Shown: positions 1 to 12,701 of the stretch, one piece after another
Position numbering within the stretch: position 1 is the first letter of the stretch
Layout: each line of letters opens with the position of its first letter
Source: Stropharia rugosoannulata
Taxonomy: Eukaryota > Basidiomycota > Agaricomycetes > Agaricales > Strophariaceae
DNA: 64,000 nucleotides
Assembly (NCBI GenBank): GCA_028532985.1
Contig: JANCIK010000010.1
Coordinates: forward strand, 434,001-498,000
Direction: 5' to 3'
The notes under the pieces: generated by a model
Databases searched by the model: none
The model's input: only the letters and a program-made list of their open reading frames with translations
What the model was told of the DNA's origin: nothing
Program-made: the position numbers and the translations under genes

Positions 1-714
1 ATGGGGTTTAATACTACCGAGGAGCGAGCGTCGTGATTACACAATTGACAGGACAGTTTATGTACACCGAGCGGCCCATATGTGTGTTCTCGAGGTGGTG
101 GCATCGAAAGGCACATAAAACCACTTGAAACGAATACATACATAGCCAAGGGAGACGACAAACAAACGGATCAGCAGATGATCGATGAGTCAGTGTCCTT
201 GTACTATGATAACCGGATGGAGATAAGTTGGGATGGTAATTAGTGAATGATTACATGTTTAATGACACCGAGGACGACACAAACCCATCAGACTTCAGGC
301 GCAAGAAAGGAAGGAACGACACACGGTGGCAAAAGTGCGAGGCTGGCGACTCAATTGCACAGCGCAATAGATATCCATCGATAACGGGAGTTGTACGGGG
401 GATACATAGCGGGCGTGAGAGCAGGCTATACGTATGTCGTAACCCAAATAGAAGTGTTAACATGGGGATAGCGAAAATAGAATTGCTTTCACGGTCGCAC
501 GCTACTGCATTTTTGATGCTGGCATACACAAACGCTGCGAAGGTAAACCCCATGCGGAAAGTGAATTAGTTAGCGCAGGGGTGTGTGAAAGTGAAGTAGT
601 TATGGACGGGTCACGGTTGACACGGCTCTGTTCTCGCATCCCATCTATCTCCCGCCTCGTCCGCCGTCGTATTCCTATTCCTGTTTCTGCGCCCCGCCCT
701 CGGACGCCTGGGCT
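1..714. other. intergenic region upstream of the large disordered-protein gene
   Basis: No convincing gene is visible. Short open frames occur on both strands but have no splice-supported continuation or recognisable domain. The last ~120 bases become C/T rich (pyrimidine runs around 640-710), as is common just upstream of fungal start codons. Confidence 0.5.
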
Positions 715-3700
715 ATGTCCTTCCACCTATTTCCCGCCGTGCCGCACCTGCACGAACCTCCCTCTCCCCCGCCCCCTCCGGCCCCGAAGCGCGCTCGAAA
801 GGGCACCCACCCTATTACTACTACACCCACGGCTGCACAAGCATCCGCACCCACATCTACCTCCACCCCCTCATCCACTTTCCGATCTGCCCAGCAGACA
901 CGCACACCCGCGGAAGCCGGCCCAGTGCCGCAGCGCACTTCGATGTCGATGGCGCTCTCAGCGCTGGTGCACGACGAGAACGTGCACGTGTCGCCGCTGG
1001 GCAGAGGAGGCGCGGGCATAGGCGCGGAGGCCGAGCCGGCCGGTGATTTTTTCGCCGGCATGGCTGGGTCTCCCACGCACACGCCCACTCCTGCTAAAAC
1101 CACCCCTTTACGGGCCGCCAGCCGCGCAAGTTCGCTTTCTGCGTTCGACGATCATGTCCCTCCGTCCCCGTACCCGAACGTCCTCATGGGCCCGCCTCTG
1201 TCCCGCCGACCCAGTACACGGCAGGGCGGGGTGGACAACCAGCACGCACTCATGACGCTGTCGCCGTCGACGCCTCGTGCGCGTGCAGGTTCAAGCTCCT
1301 CGTCAGTGACCCCGTCACGTAACAATCCTCCCCCACACCCGTCCCCGGCTCCGTCTTTATCGCCTTACGCCCGCGTGCAGGCGCCACCGAGCCCGCCTGA
1401 CGCGCAGCTGCAGCCCATCCCGGACCCGCCGTGGGTCGTTGCTGAGCGCGAGCGCACCCGCGCTCGTGAATCCGCCGCGCAGCATGCCCATGCCCATGCC
1501 GTCCCTGCCCCAGTCACCACGAGTCGGAACGTCAGCGCGGCGGACAGCGTCGTCGCCCGTACCGCACTTTTCCGTGCGCGTGCTGACCGGGACCGTGAAC
1601 GACCGCTCGGATTCGGACAAGGACAAATGGGGTATCAGGGCACTAACACTTCGCTGCCGAATACTACACTCCATTCATATCCACATCCACTGCTTTATGG
1701 GGCTGCACCAGGTCATCTGCCACCAATCTCTGTTCCACCATATACACACATCCCACCCACTCCTGGCTTGAGCACCCCAACACCAGGACCAACACCAGGA
1801 CCAGGACCAAACCCCAGCGCGCATACCCAGGTACGCCCTTTTACTGACATCGATATGCGCCCTGAATGTATGCGCTAACGTAATCCAAACCCCACAGCAA
1901 CGGCACGCCTATGCAACATCATCCCAGGTGCGCATATATGCATACTAACTAACGTTACTTGGTACTTACGCGATTTGTATTGACGTGGATGTCATCCTGT
2001 TACAGGGCCATTTGCATATCGCAGGCGTTGCAATACCACCGCAACCGCATACGCACACGCAACCAGCGGGCGGCCCCCAATACGCGCCTCAGCGCCCGCC
2101 ACCTATTACTACTCTCGTCAGACCAGGTACCAAGCCCCTTCCTTCTCAGCCTCTAGTGTTACTGACCCTGTCTCTCCATTAATCCCTTTGCAGAACCACT
2201 CCCGGCTTCATCGACACAGATACAGCGCACATACCCCTCGGCTTCGGCTACACCACAGCGCCCACACCTCGTCGCACTTTCGGACGGGCAACACCCCAGC
2301 ACGGTTTCGGGCAGGCAGCTGGTGTATACTGGTAGCGCGGCGAGCCCCAGCCCGGGTCTGTATGCGCGCAACGCCACCCCCTCTGCGTACGTCTCCGCCT
2401 CCACATCCGGCTCTGCGTCCAGGTCTACATCTAGGTCCGGGTCGGGATCAGGATCGGGGTCGTCATCGCGCTCTGCCTCAGCGCAGAGCGCCAGTCCTCA
2501 GGTGGTAGGACGTCCGAGCGTCAGTCCTCAGCTAATAGGACGTCCGAGTGGGATTGATAGCCATCAGGTGGTAAGTGGACCCATTATATGCATAATCGTA
2601 CAGACGTGCTGACTCGGATGACAGCAGCACCAGCGCGCTGAAATCGACACCGTAATTCGCCAGGCGAACGCAATATCGGGCCGACGACAGGCCAGTGCGA
2701 GTGCGAGCGCGAGTGCAAGTGCAAGTGCGAGCGCGAGCCCGGACTCTGCTGACGCGCTGTACGGCCCTGGCCCATATATCCCACCAGGTTACACTGGCAC
2801 GCGTTCACCTCCAGGTCCCACACAGGTACAGGTGCGTACCCTATTCCGCAGCGCGAAATGTGTATCTGACGGAGCCTTTTCCTTGATTTTTGATTTTGTA
2901 TTGTCTTTTCTTGACCTTGTACCTTGATTCTTGACTTTGAACTGTCTTGCCTTGACTTTGGACTGCTGCCTTTCCTTGATTGGTACTATCTTCCCTCGAT
3001 TCTGGACTGTCTTCCCTTGATTCTGGATTGTATTTCCTTGATTTGGATTGCAGCCTCGGAACTCGCAGGACGCACGAACGGGACCTTCCGTATCTGTTCC
3101 GCACAGGGCGCCGGCGGTAGCGCCGGGCACTGGTTCTGGCGCTGGACCTGACGCTGGTTCTGGTACTGGGCCTGGTGCTGCAGCTGAACTTGGATCTGGA
3201 CCCGGACCTGGCGCCACAGCTGGACCTGGCGCCGGAGTTGCAGTTGCAGCTGGACGTTCGGCTGACACTAATGCACCCCAACCTAGCCCTCCTCCGATAC
3301 CACACGTCGATGGCCCCTCGCTCCCACCGCGCTTCCGTAAAGCAGGCCGGCCGGTGTCGAGCACGACCATTGCGCGCGCTGAGGTCGAGGCGGGGGCGAA
3401 TGCGGCACGGACTGGAAATGTGGACGCAGCACGGACTGATAATTTGAACGCGGCGCTGAGCCCTGCTCAGAAGGAGGCGGAGGTGGGAGTGAGCTTGCGG
3501 CCGCGCGTCAAAGCCGCCGGTGTGTCCGCGACTGAGTCTGTGTCCGGGTCTGGTGCCATTTCTGCGTCCGCGCCTGCAGTGATGCTTGACGCTGGTGGTT
3601 CTGGTACCTCTCCTGCGGTCGTATCCGTATCAGCATCCGTATCATCGTCCTCGGCTGCACCCGCATCAGCGTCCGTGTCCGCGTCTGCACCCGTATCAGC

Positions 3701-6700
3701 CTCCGCGTCCACGGCAGCTAGTGGTCCCCAGCGCCCACGGCACCGCGTCAAGGCGCTCGAGCGCGCGATGGAGATGGAGCTGGAGGTGGAGAGGGCGAGA
3801 GGGAAACCGAACGCGATGATGGGAGGTAGGATGGGGGCAGAGAGCGCTGTTTCGATGGAAGTAGAGAGCGCGATGGTGATGGAAGTAGAGAGTGCGGTGG
3901 TGATGGACGTAGAGGCGAACGCCAGTCCGGGTGCGAGTACGAGTGGTAGTGGAAGTGGAAGTGGAAGTGGAAGTGGAAGGCAGAGAGAGGACTCTGCTGG
4001 GTCTGGTTCTGGGCAGTCTAGCAGGAGCTCGAGCGCGGCGTCGAGGCCGGTGTCTGCGACGGGTGGGGTGCATCGCGAGCAACGCGAGCAGGAACAGCAA
4101 CGTGAGCAGCAGCTACTGCGCGCACACGAACACCAACCACAACAACACGAACCAATACAAGCACAAGCCCGAATAACACTACAGCAAGACCAACCGCGAG
4201 TCCGGCCGCGGCCCATAGTTACAGTCGGAGGAGGTGGGCGTATCCCGCTATACGGCGAGCGCATGCAACCTCCTCCATCCTCCGAGTCTATACAACCGCC
4301 CCGCCCGGCGCCTGTGCTCGAGCCTGTACACGCACACCCACTTGTGCCTGTTCAGGCGCGCCCGCCTCCGGTGCCGGTGTTGGTCTCCGAGACTGGGCCG
4401 TTCACAGGACACCGCCTGCCTCCTGCGCAAGGCCCGCAGGGGTACGAGGCGCTCGCTAGGGAGTTTAGGGAGAGGAGGAATGCGGGTGGGCAGGCGCAGG
4501 CACAAGAGAGACCGCAACCGCAAGCACAGATTATGCAGCACAGTACCAGCGTGACGAAACCTGCCTACGTGCGCCCTGGCGTCCCGCCTGTGCTTGTGCA
4601 CCCCCAAGACGGTCAATCTCAGTTGCAAGTGCAAGCTCCAGTACATGTACAGGTGGGGGGCCTCGGCGGCGCGGGTGCAGGGATACCCATCGAGCCCGAG
4701 CGTGTACAAGGCCCTGTTTCGGTCCCGGTCACTCTGCGCGGTCCTGGTTCTGCTGGTGCGCATGGATACACGGCGCTTGCACGGGTGGCGTATACGGCTA
4801 CGCCCCCGCCTCCAATGCATGTGCAGCAGCAGCAGCAGGCGTATCAGCAGCAAGCGTATCAACATCCGACCTCGAATCAGCCACCGCCCATGAGTCAGTT
4901 TCCAGCCATGCATCCCATGTATCCAGCTACGCATATGAATCTTGTCCAACTAAACACGGGCCTCAACCAGGCGCGCGCGGAGAGGATGCGGCTGCTCGAG
5001 CTCCGCGTGGCGCAGGAGAGGGAGAGGGAGCGGGGTCAGCTGGGGTTGGGTGTTCGGCAGGCTGCGGATGGGGCGCGGAATGGGGACGGGGATGGGGTAC
5101 AGACGCAAAGACAAACGCAGACGCAGACGCAGAACCAAACGCGCGAGGCGGCTGCCCGCGACGTGCTCGCGCGCGCGCGGTCGATGCAGGATGCGCTCGT
5201 CGCTCAGCAGATGGCGGATAGGGAAAGGCGGGCGCAGAACGAGGCGGGGGATAGAATGCAGAACGAGGCGGACATGGTACAGATACAGCAGGAGGCTGCG
5301 ATCCGCATGCGTGAGGTGTGCGGCGAGGGGGTGCGCGGTGAAGGCGAGGAGTGGGAGATTCGATTACGGCAGGAGAGCGAGCGAGCGACACGGGAGCGGC
5401 TGGAGCAGGAGCTTGCGGAACGCGGTCGGGTTAATAGGCAGCGGTATGCTGAGGAGCGGGATCGCAGTGTCCCCTCCTCCTCCTTTGGTCCTGCTAACCC
5501 TGTGCCACAGAATAGTGCGGGTCCGGCACCGTTTACGGCTATGAGCGTTTTCGACCCGGGTGGTCTAGGTGGTGCATTCGACGATGACTTCGTGCTGCCT
5601 GTCCCAGACGACGATGACGAGGACGGAGTGAATGCAATGGACACGGACCCAGACGACATCAACGCAGACGTAATGAAAGACGGCGAACGCGAACGCGAAC
5701 GCTTGCGCCGCGCGAAGGGTAAAATGCGCGCGCGCGACGCTGACAATATAGAGCACATCGAGTCGCGCGGGACGTCGATGACTAGCACAAGCCCTGACCC
5801 GTACACCGATGCTAGCCCGTTACCCGATACTAACACTGTAATCGATCTGACCGCGTCGCCGCCTCCGCCGCAATCCGCTTCGACTTCGGAGGGTGCCAAC
5901 TGGAGATACGCGAGCGCGTCGCCGGTGTACCCCGCCCAGCCCGTGGGATCACCGCGCCTTAGGTATACGCCGTCGCCGCCCCTGCGCGGGGGCACCCATG
6001 CAGAGCGCTTGCGCGCGCGGCTTGTGGAGGTGCTGAAGGAGCAGAAAAGCGCGGAGGAGGAACGTAAAAGGGTAGAGGAAGAGGCGCGCGCGCACGAGGA
6101 GAGCGAGCGGCAGCGGATGGCTGCGTGGGATGAGTGGGAGGCTGAGCATAAGATGAAGGATAAGGAACGCAAGAGGCGGGAGCGTGCGAAGAAAAGGGAG
6201 GAGCGCGAGGCTAAGCAGAGGGTGCAGATGGAGGGCGAACGCGCGAGGTATGCAGAGTGGCATCGTCAACTCAGGGGCGCGGCGCCACCAGCGCCGTCGT
6301 CGTCGCAGGAACCACGGACAGCGCAGCCACAGCCGCAAGCGCAGAACGCACGTGGAGGTGGAGAGGAGAGCGGCGCACCCGCACCCCGTCAAGAAGCGCG
6401 CCAGAGAGAAACCGCAAACGTAGGACGGCAGGCGCAGTCGAGTGTAGCCATGGCCACGCCTACGAACCATCCCAATCCTCAGATTGAGGCCCACGGTACG
6501 CGTCCCTCATCAGGCAGCCCCGCTCGCACACAGATTGAACCCCCAGCTAGCATATTCTCTTCCTCGTCCTCTTCAGCCCCCGTCCCCGCCCGTGCCAGCG
6601 GCCCAGCCTCCACGGCCCCGCCCACGACCACAACCACGACCACGCCAGCGCGGCACAAACAGCCGCCCAAGTCCGTCGTGACCGAGTCCCTGCTAGGCGA

Positions 6701-8174
6701 GCGCAAGGTGCCGGATATGCGCGAGAAGCTGAAGGTGTCGCGGCATATGCATAAACCGAGCGCACTAGCAGGGACGAACTACTTTGGGTTCATCAACGTT
6801 ACTTCCGTGCGCCCTGCCGCTGCACACGAGGTGTTCACTGGCATGGATATTGGCGGCGGCTCACTTGCGGCGGACACGATGGGTACGGGTGCGCTGGGTA
6901 CGGGTGGTTTGCCTCTGGTCCCGGTCGCACACCCGCCGCGCCATTGGAAACAGGTAGTCGCTGCTTCAAAGAGGGAAGAGATGGTGCTATCGAAGCTCAG
7001 GCGGGAGAATGAGATACGCGCATTCGAGAAGGCGACGGAGAGGGAGAGGGCGCTGAGGAGGGAGGAGGAGGAGGAGAGTGGGGAGAGTCTGGTTGGTGAA
7101 GATGGAGAGGAGGAGGAGGAGGATGGCAATGGCAATGGCAAGGGTGGGGATGGGGATGGAGATGGTGGAGGCAGTGATGGCGATGAGGATGATGGTGGAA
7201 GTGGACCAGGCAGGGATGATTGGAGACGGGAGCAGCACCGGATGCGTATGCGTGGGCTTAGGCAGGTGCAGCGCTCGCAGCAGCAGCAAGTGCAGGCTCA
7301 GCAGACAGGCGTAGCGGTACCGGTGGACCAGCAGCTCATCCCGTTACACGAACGCGGTACAGAGTCACCACAGGCGAATTCCCTCGCGCACCCGCCAACA
7401 CCGCTGCATCCGCCAACAACACCAGTCGGGCCCAGCGCGCCGGCGCCGAGCTCGTATGTGTTTATCACAGAACGGCCGGAGGCCGATCCTTCTGTTTCTG
7501 CTACTGCTGCTAGTATCCCGACGCGGAAAAGGAAGGGGGCGAACGCGCCTTCATCGCCGCGCACCCCAGGTACCCCACGGGCGCGTAAGACGCCTACGTC
7601 TAGAACTGCCGCTGCCGCTGGTTTATCTGTACCTAAAACGCCAGCTAAAACTACAGCTAAAACCACGACAGCTAAGACACCGAAACCGACACCGACACGC
7701 GCACAGGGGCCTGGTATGCGGTTGAGTACGCCTGAACCGATTTTTCTTTTGCCTGCACCGGCTCGGCCGACTTCTATGCCTGAATTTGAACCGGAACCAG
7801 AATTTGAACCGGAACGTGAACGTGGGGACCCCGGGCCTTCGAATTCGAATATGCACACCCACCCCGCGTCTATCAGGACCGAGCCGGTGGGTCTTTCTAT
7901 GGGGCGCGGAGAGGCGGCATTCCGCGCGCAGGAGCAGGGGGCAGAAGAGGGGGAGGAAGAGGTTGATGAGCTTGCAGACGATCATGATGACGAATACGGC
8001 GCACGTCAAGCGAGGAATGAGAATGTGCCTAGCACCGAGGACCCATCTAGGAACAGGGACGGGAGCGCCGCACCAGGGCACGAAAACGACGACACGCGGG
8101 ACGAGGCGGCGGTCGAGGACCTCGTGAATGGGTTGAGCGGCCAAGCGTATGATAGCGATGCTAGTATGCTGTGA
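715..8174 (+). CDS. very large, mostly disordered low-complexity protein (2322 aa)
   Basis: Six exons join in one frame: 715-1830, 1898-1927, 2006-2126, 2194-2570, 2628-2831, 3054-8174. I chose the first ATG of the long open frame. The product is dominated by Pro/Ser/Ala/Gly/Gln/Glu-Arg low complexity: a basic patch near residue 22 (KRARKG), Ser-Gly repeats near residue 920, Gln-rich stretches near 1200, and an acidic tail (EEGEEEVDELADD). A Lys/Glu/Arg-rich segment at about residues 1600-1690 is a likely long coiled coil. The only stretch that looks ordered is at about 1835-1965 (KVPDMREKLKVSRHMHKPSA followed by NYFGFINVTSVRP). I recognise no catalytic domain. A nuclear scaffold or chromatin-type role would fit the basic and acidic patches, but that is only a guess. 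Codon usage is far more GC-rich than in the rest of the window, so the gene throws long antisense frames that are shadows. Confidence 0.75.
2832..3053 (+). repeat. degenerate ~21-bp tandem repeat filling intron 5
   Basis: Most of this 222-nt intron is an imperfect tandem array with a unit close to CCTTGATTCTGGACTGTCTT. At least six variants run from about 2881 to 3050. The array continues right up to the splice acceptor at 3051-3053 and supplies the T-rich tract. The other introns of the gene are 57-78 nt, so the repeat explains the extra length. Confidence 0.75.
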
Positions 8175-9596
8175 ATTGCTGTGACCATGTAATTAACTGA
8201 CTTCAGTAGGGTGACTAGGTAATTGTGGGCTGGGGGCTGTAGGATGAGTCGTTGATGGTATATAGAGTGTACATACTTCTGTATTTTTATTACTTAGATA
8301 CGTACGTACATATTGTTGTATTAGTTGTCCGAGTAGGAAAGGATCACGAAGAATGAGTGTAGAGTTTGGAATTATAGCCGTTTTCATAGGGTTGGTTCAA
8401 ACTCCTATTTTTGTTTTAGATGCATACATAGTCGCTATACTAGTCCGCCGTTGTCATGCCGGTATTTACTTGATTGCGTCCCGCTGCGTGCCTCGTGCGG
8501 CCGGCGGCTTGCTCCGGACCTACGCTCTTTTCATTGACATGCAATTTGTGATAACGCTGGTGGATTCAACTCGCACCATCAACTAGATGGATGGTGTTAT
8601 ACCTGAGCTTGAGAAAAGGTCAAACCATATTTTGCATAAGCATAAAGCGAGGCGAATTGGTCTGGCACTTGTCTGGCACGCTTTTGCTCGAGTTCTTCAT
8701 AGCGCAGGTGGCTTCACTCCACTTAGGTATACTTAGTGTACATTAGATTTGCATTAGATGTGGAAGTGTAAATGTTAAATTCAGGCTTGATACAGTGGTA
8801 AAGCTTTAACGTTTTAACACTGATACTTAGACATTTAGATAGAGTATGTTACTCTCCCGCCATCCGATTTGTATTTCTCAACGCGCACTGCGCTTGGCGT
8901 CTCGAAAGGAAGAAGACTCTACGCAGAGATGGGTTGTCTAGTCTTAATGTAGCATTTAAAATGCGTCTTTCGTCCATTTTGAATGTTGCGCTGACAAAAG
9001 GACAGCCGGCAGGGCGGTATCAATATCCCACGCGAATCTACGCACTTGCCTAATTGAGAGCTATGTGGGAGTTCTTCTTTCTCGGGCAGTCTTGTTGTTG
9101 ATATGTTAAAAGCCGTTACTTACGAGGCTGCCCACTACCTGTTGCTCGCTGATGATAGATTAATCTACCCACTAACATGCAGGGCCCGTGATGGCTGCCG
9201 TTAAAGGCCAAAATAAAGACAGGAATAGACCGTGCGCTTGAGCCACTGAGGCGCACGCAGAAACGGCTTCAGTTAGGATAACACGGCGCAGTGGGATATG
9301 GAAAAAAATTGGACTGTAAAAGCTTCCCTACGGAAGAAAAGAAGTTGGGAAAGAACCAACTAAAAAATTTCATCAAGCTCGTGTTTTGCTCTTTCCCCTT
9401 CCGGCATTAGTTGACATATACGCACATGGGAACATCAGTGATCTTGGGAACAATCCTTCTTGTTGTGGAAGAGAGCGCTTTCGCGGAAAAACAAAGCCAG
9501 GAGGCGTTGCGAGCCCTTCAACATACCCCATAAACCTGTCTCTCTGCTGCGCTCTTGCCACTCTTGAACAACGCACCCATCGCAGATATTACAAGT
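8175..9596. other. intergenic region, 1.4 kb
   Basis: AT-richer than the preceding gene. I see no gene, RNA or repeat I can support. Some short open frames near 8353-8586 and 9386-9724 lack introns, domains or partners. Confidence 0.5.
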
Positions 9597-11438
9597 ATGC
9601 CGCCGCGCTCCTCATCTCCACGCTCCACCAGCGTCGCTTCAACGTCAAGTTCGAATTCATCATCGAACATCCAGCCCATTTTCATCGCAAAATCCCAATC
9701 CCTTCAGCCGCCAGCAGGGCATGAAAAACAAGACGACCAACACGGATGTGAAGAGAGCGTTATGCTCGAGTTGGAGCCGTTTATGGACGCGGTGGCGTAT
9801 ACACGGAAGAAACCACACGCATCGCTGTCGATGTCCATGGCCGTATCCGCTCATATAATGGGCCACCCCAACTGCCCGAGGCTGTCGCGACCAAGACCTG
9901 CATTTGCGGTCTCCCCATCGCCTTCCCCCTCGCCGCCGCCTTGCGACCTCGCGCGCTCGCGGCTGTTATGGCCATCAACCAATTCTGAATTATCCCCGCC
10001 CTCGTCGCCCAACGAGGTCCTGCATCCACGTCAAATTTCAGGATATCAGGAGGAACCACTGGCTGTTCAGATGGACCAAGGCAGGCACCCGTTGCTGGAG
10101 CTCCATAGGGCAGAAAACTCAGGTCCAGACGTTCACCTTCAGCTTCGACCAGAGCCACACAAAGAGAATCACGAGCAGGCAGTGTGGCAGTATACCTCAA
10201 CCAGTCATTTCGAGCCATCTTTCTTCACTGCAGACAGTCCAGGGAAGGTCACCTCGTCTCCAGCTCCCCTTTTCAGTCAATATGATGGCGGTGTAGAACA
10301 TTTTGAACTTGGACGGCAAGGCAGCGGCAGCTGTTCTATACCTGAAATTATTCATCCCCAACCTCTCCGTCCCATATTCAGCAGTTGGCCTCGTATCCAG
10401 CGAAAGAAGTACTGCGAGTCTCTGAACAGAAATAACCCCTTCCACGGCGTCAAAGACAGGCTCGAAGAGAAACAGGCTTGTCAACAGCACCAGACGGGCG
10501 GAAACGCAGTATCGAACAGCAATGAACGCATCGGTACAATATCTCAAGAGAAGTCTTCGCCTTCGAACAAAAGTCCAAGTAGTCCTTTTCTGACAGGCTC
10601 GTGTTCTGATAACTTAGACCGTCCTACAGAAACCTTTTGTTCGTTGGACCTGGTTCATCCGCCTTATTCCCTCCCATTCAGCGGTCCAGAACGAGGAGAA
10701 AAAATGGTCATGCAGGGCGGAGGATTTCGCAGTGAGGTATCGCTAGGGAAGCGGAAGGTACGCCCGTTTGAATTAGATAACGAGTCCAGCGATGCGTTGA
10801 GTGGTCCCGAGTACAGCCGTCCACAACATATCCCTCTGCCAGTACCCCAACGAGTCACCCAGCTGGAGCAGCCCAAGGCAATTATCGGCCGCCCAACAAT
10901 GCTCAGAGCCAGGGTCGGTCCCAAGTTGGCCGCAAACTCTAGCGCTGAGGGCGCCCAGTTCGTCATCCGTCGAGTGCCCAAGTCGCTGCCGACCGTGCCC
11001 AACACGCATGTCTTCGATTTGGGTGCGTCGATGGTGGAAAGGCCACAGCTACCCCAGCACATCTATTTCAATGAGCAGTATCAAGACGCGGCCATGTCCG
11101 CGGAGAGCAGCACAGCACCGTCGCTGTTACCTATGCAAAAAGAAATTAACTGGAAGGCATCTTACAAGGGTCCATCAAGCAAACCGAAGTCCAAGCGTCG
11201 GCGCAAGACCTAGACATCGAAGGGTGCTGCTGTCAAAGCTCTAAACGTCAGTAGCAGCCCGCTGACCGACACTACTAGTACACGCGCAGGGCTGCAGGCG
11301 GACTTGGCAAGACCAGAACTACGTCGAGATAACGTTGAAACAGATGCGCAAATGCAACAAAGCTGTAGTCAGCCAATGGATTCTGACGAAGAGTTTGAGT
11401 ATCTCGTGAAAACTGACTATGGTCCAGACTCCAGATGA
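9597..11438 (+). CDS. uncharacterised Ser/Pro/Gln-rich protein (~590 aa)
   Basis: I take the ATG at 9597 (MPPRSSSPRS) as start; the frame is open upstream but without an ATG. The frame runs to a TAG at 11211-11213 and then stays open in the same frame for another 74 codons to a TGA at 11436-11438, ending in an acidic tail (MDSDEEFEYLV). An intron at about 11189-11257 (weak GTCCAA donor, CTAAAC branch-like site, CAG acceptor) would remove the TAG and keep phase, giving 590 aa; otherwise the protein ends at 11213 with 538 aa. The composition is Ser/Pro/Gln/His rich and probably disordered, with basic clusters such as GKRKVRP and KPKSKRRRKT that resemble nuclear-localisation signals. I recognise no domain. 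Confidence 0.55.
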
Positions 11439-12701
11439 TTGCCGCACTCTTTTTTTACCCTACTGGCCTATGAGTGAATTCACTGAATTGAGTGTGAATA
11501 ACTAATCATTTGTCCCCGCGCCGTCGTCGGGGAAATGACTGTGCTGATCAAGTGTTAATTTCTTATATGCGTCTTTTCTAGTATACCATGTATTATCTAC
11601 TTTCGTAACTGTAATTGACCCCCGGAAGGTCGTAGTAACTGACAGCTACGTTGCACTTGTATGTTGTATGTAACATTTTTGTGTCTTCCTATGTTTTATT
11701 ATATTTGTTGGGCATTCGTACAATCAGCTCAATATAACCCAGAATAAATTGCACGAGTATGAATGCATAATCAAGAAGAAATGTCCCGAACACGTCTGGC
11801 CCGGTGCCAACGCGCGCGGCGGGTGTTAAGTTTGAAGCTTGAAGGTTTATGTAGTTGACGAGCGAATCGCATTCACGTGCGCTTTTTCTTGCGAACGGCC
11901 GCCATACTACACATTAGTAATTAAAGAGAACAGGGACAGCAATTACACCACAAGTGTATTTCCATCTAATTTTACACATACTTTATAACCACAAAACCAA
12001 GATTAAAAACAAAGCGCGCGCACCCTTACTCAGATTTGTAGTCTCGTCACTTCAAGGTCACCAAGCAACCTTGAATGGGTAGGATGGTAGTGTTTACTAG
12101 CAGGATTTCAGAACTAAACAGTATAGTACTAGAAACGATCATTCACTTAGTACCAGTTGCGATAAGGAACTTGTGTACAGATATCTACGTATGATAGTGT
12201 GATGTAAAAATAGACTTGGATATTCCATATGACATCTCAAATTAGCAATCACAGCATACACAGACAGTTAATGTGGAGTTGCATGTACTATACTTCCATA
12301 ACAAAGCTGCGGTGTCTTATCCATCATGCATTCGTTGTAGATATTCTTCATCTTTGCTTACTTACAATGTTGTATTCAGATGAGGGAAAAACAAAACCCT
12401 CAGTAAATATGCTCTTCTTTTTTGCTTAAACATAAATTGAAATTGTGCCCGGGCCACTTGCAAACGCCGCCTGCCATTTGGCCCCCACATTACACAGGGC
12501 CACATTTTCAGGCGTACTTGGCAACCCATTACTAATTATGGAAAACGTTGCTCCAAATGGGCCCTGTCGCAAGGCCACGTCTTTCTCCGAACGAGCCACT
12601 GTTATCGAGATTTTCTGTATAAAAGCGAAGCTCACATTAGCTCGTATAGCATCAGTTACTTCTTCGTCACCAATATCTCATATACTACAAAATTGAACAT
12701 C
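11439..12701. other. intergenic region, 1.3 kb
   Basis: AT-rich stretch with no supported gene. A short open frame at 12426-12635 on the minus strand has no introns, partner or domain that I recognise. Confidence 0.5.

Noticed and set aside
2789..7858. Long minus-strand open frames inside the large plus-strand gene (for example 3467-4264, 4248-4949 and 5204-6172)
   Set aside because: They mirror GC-rich, low-complexity codons of the sense gene, have no introns or domains, and vanish where the sense gene loses its codon bias.
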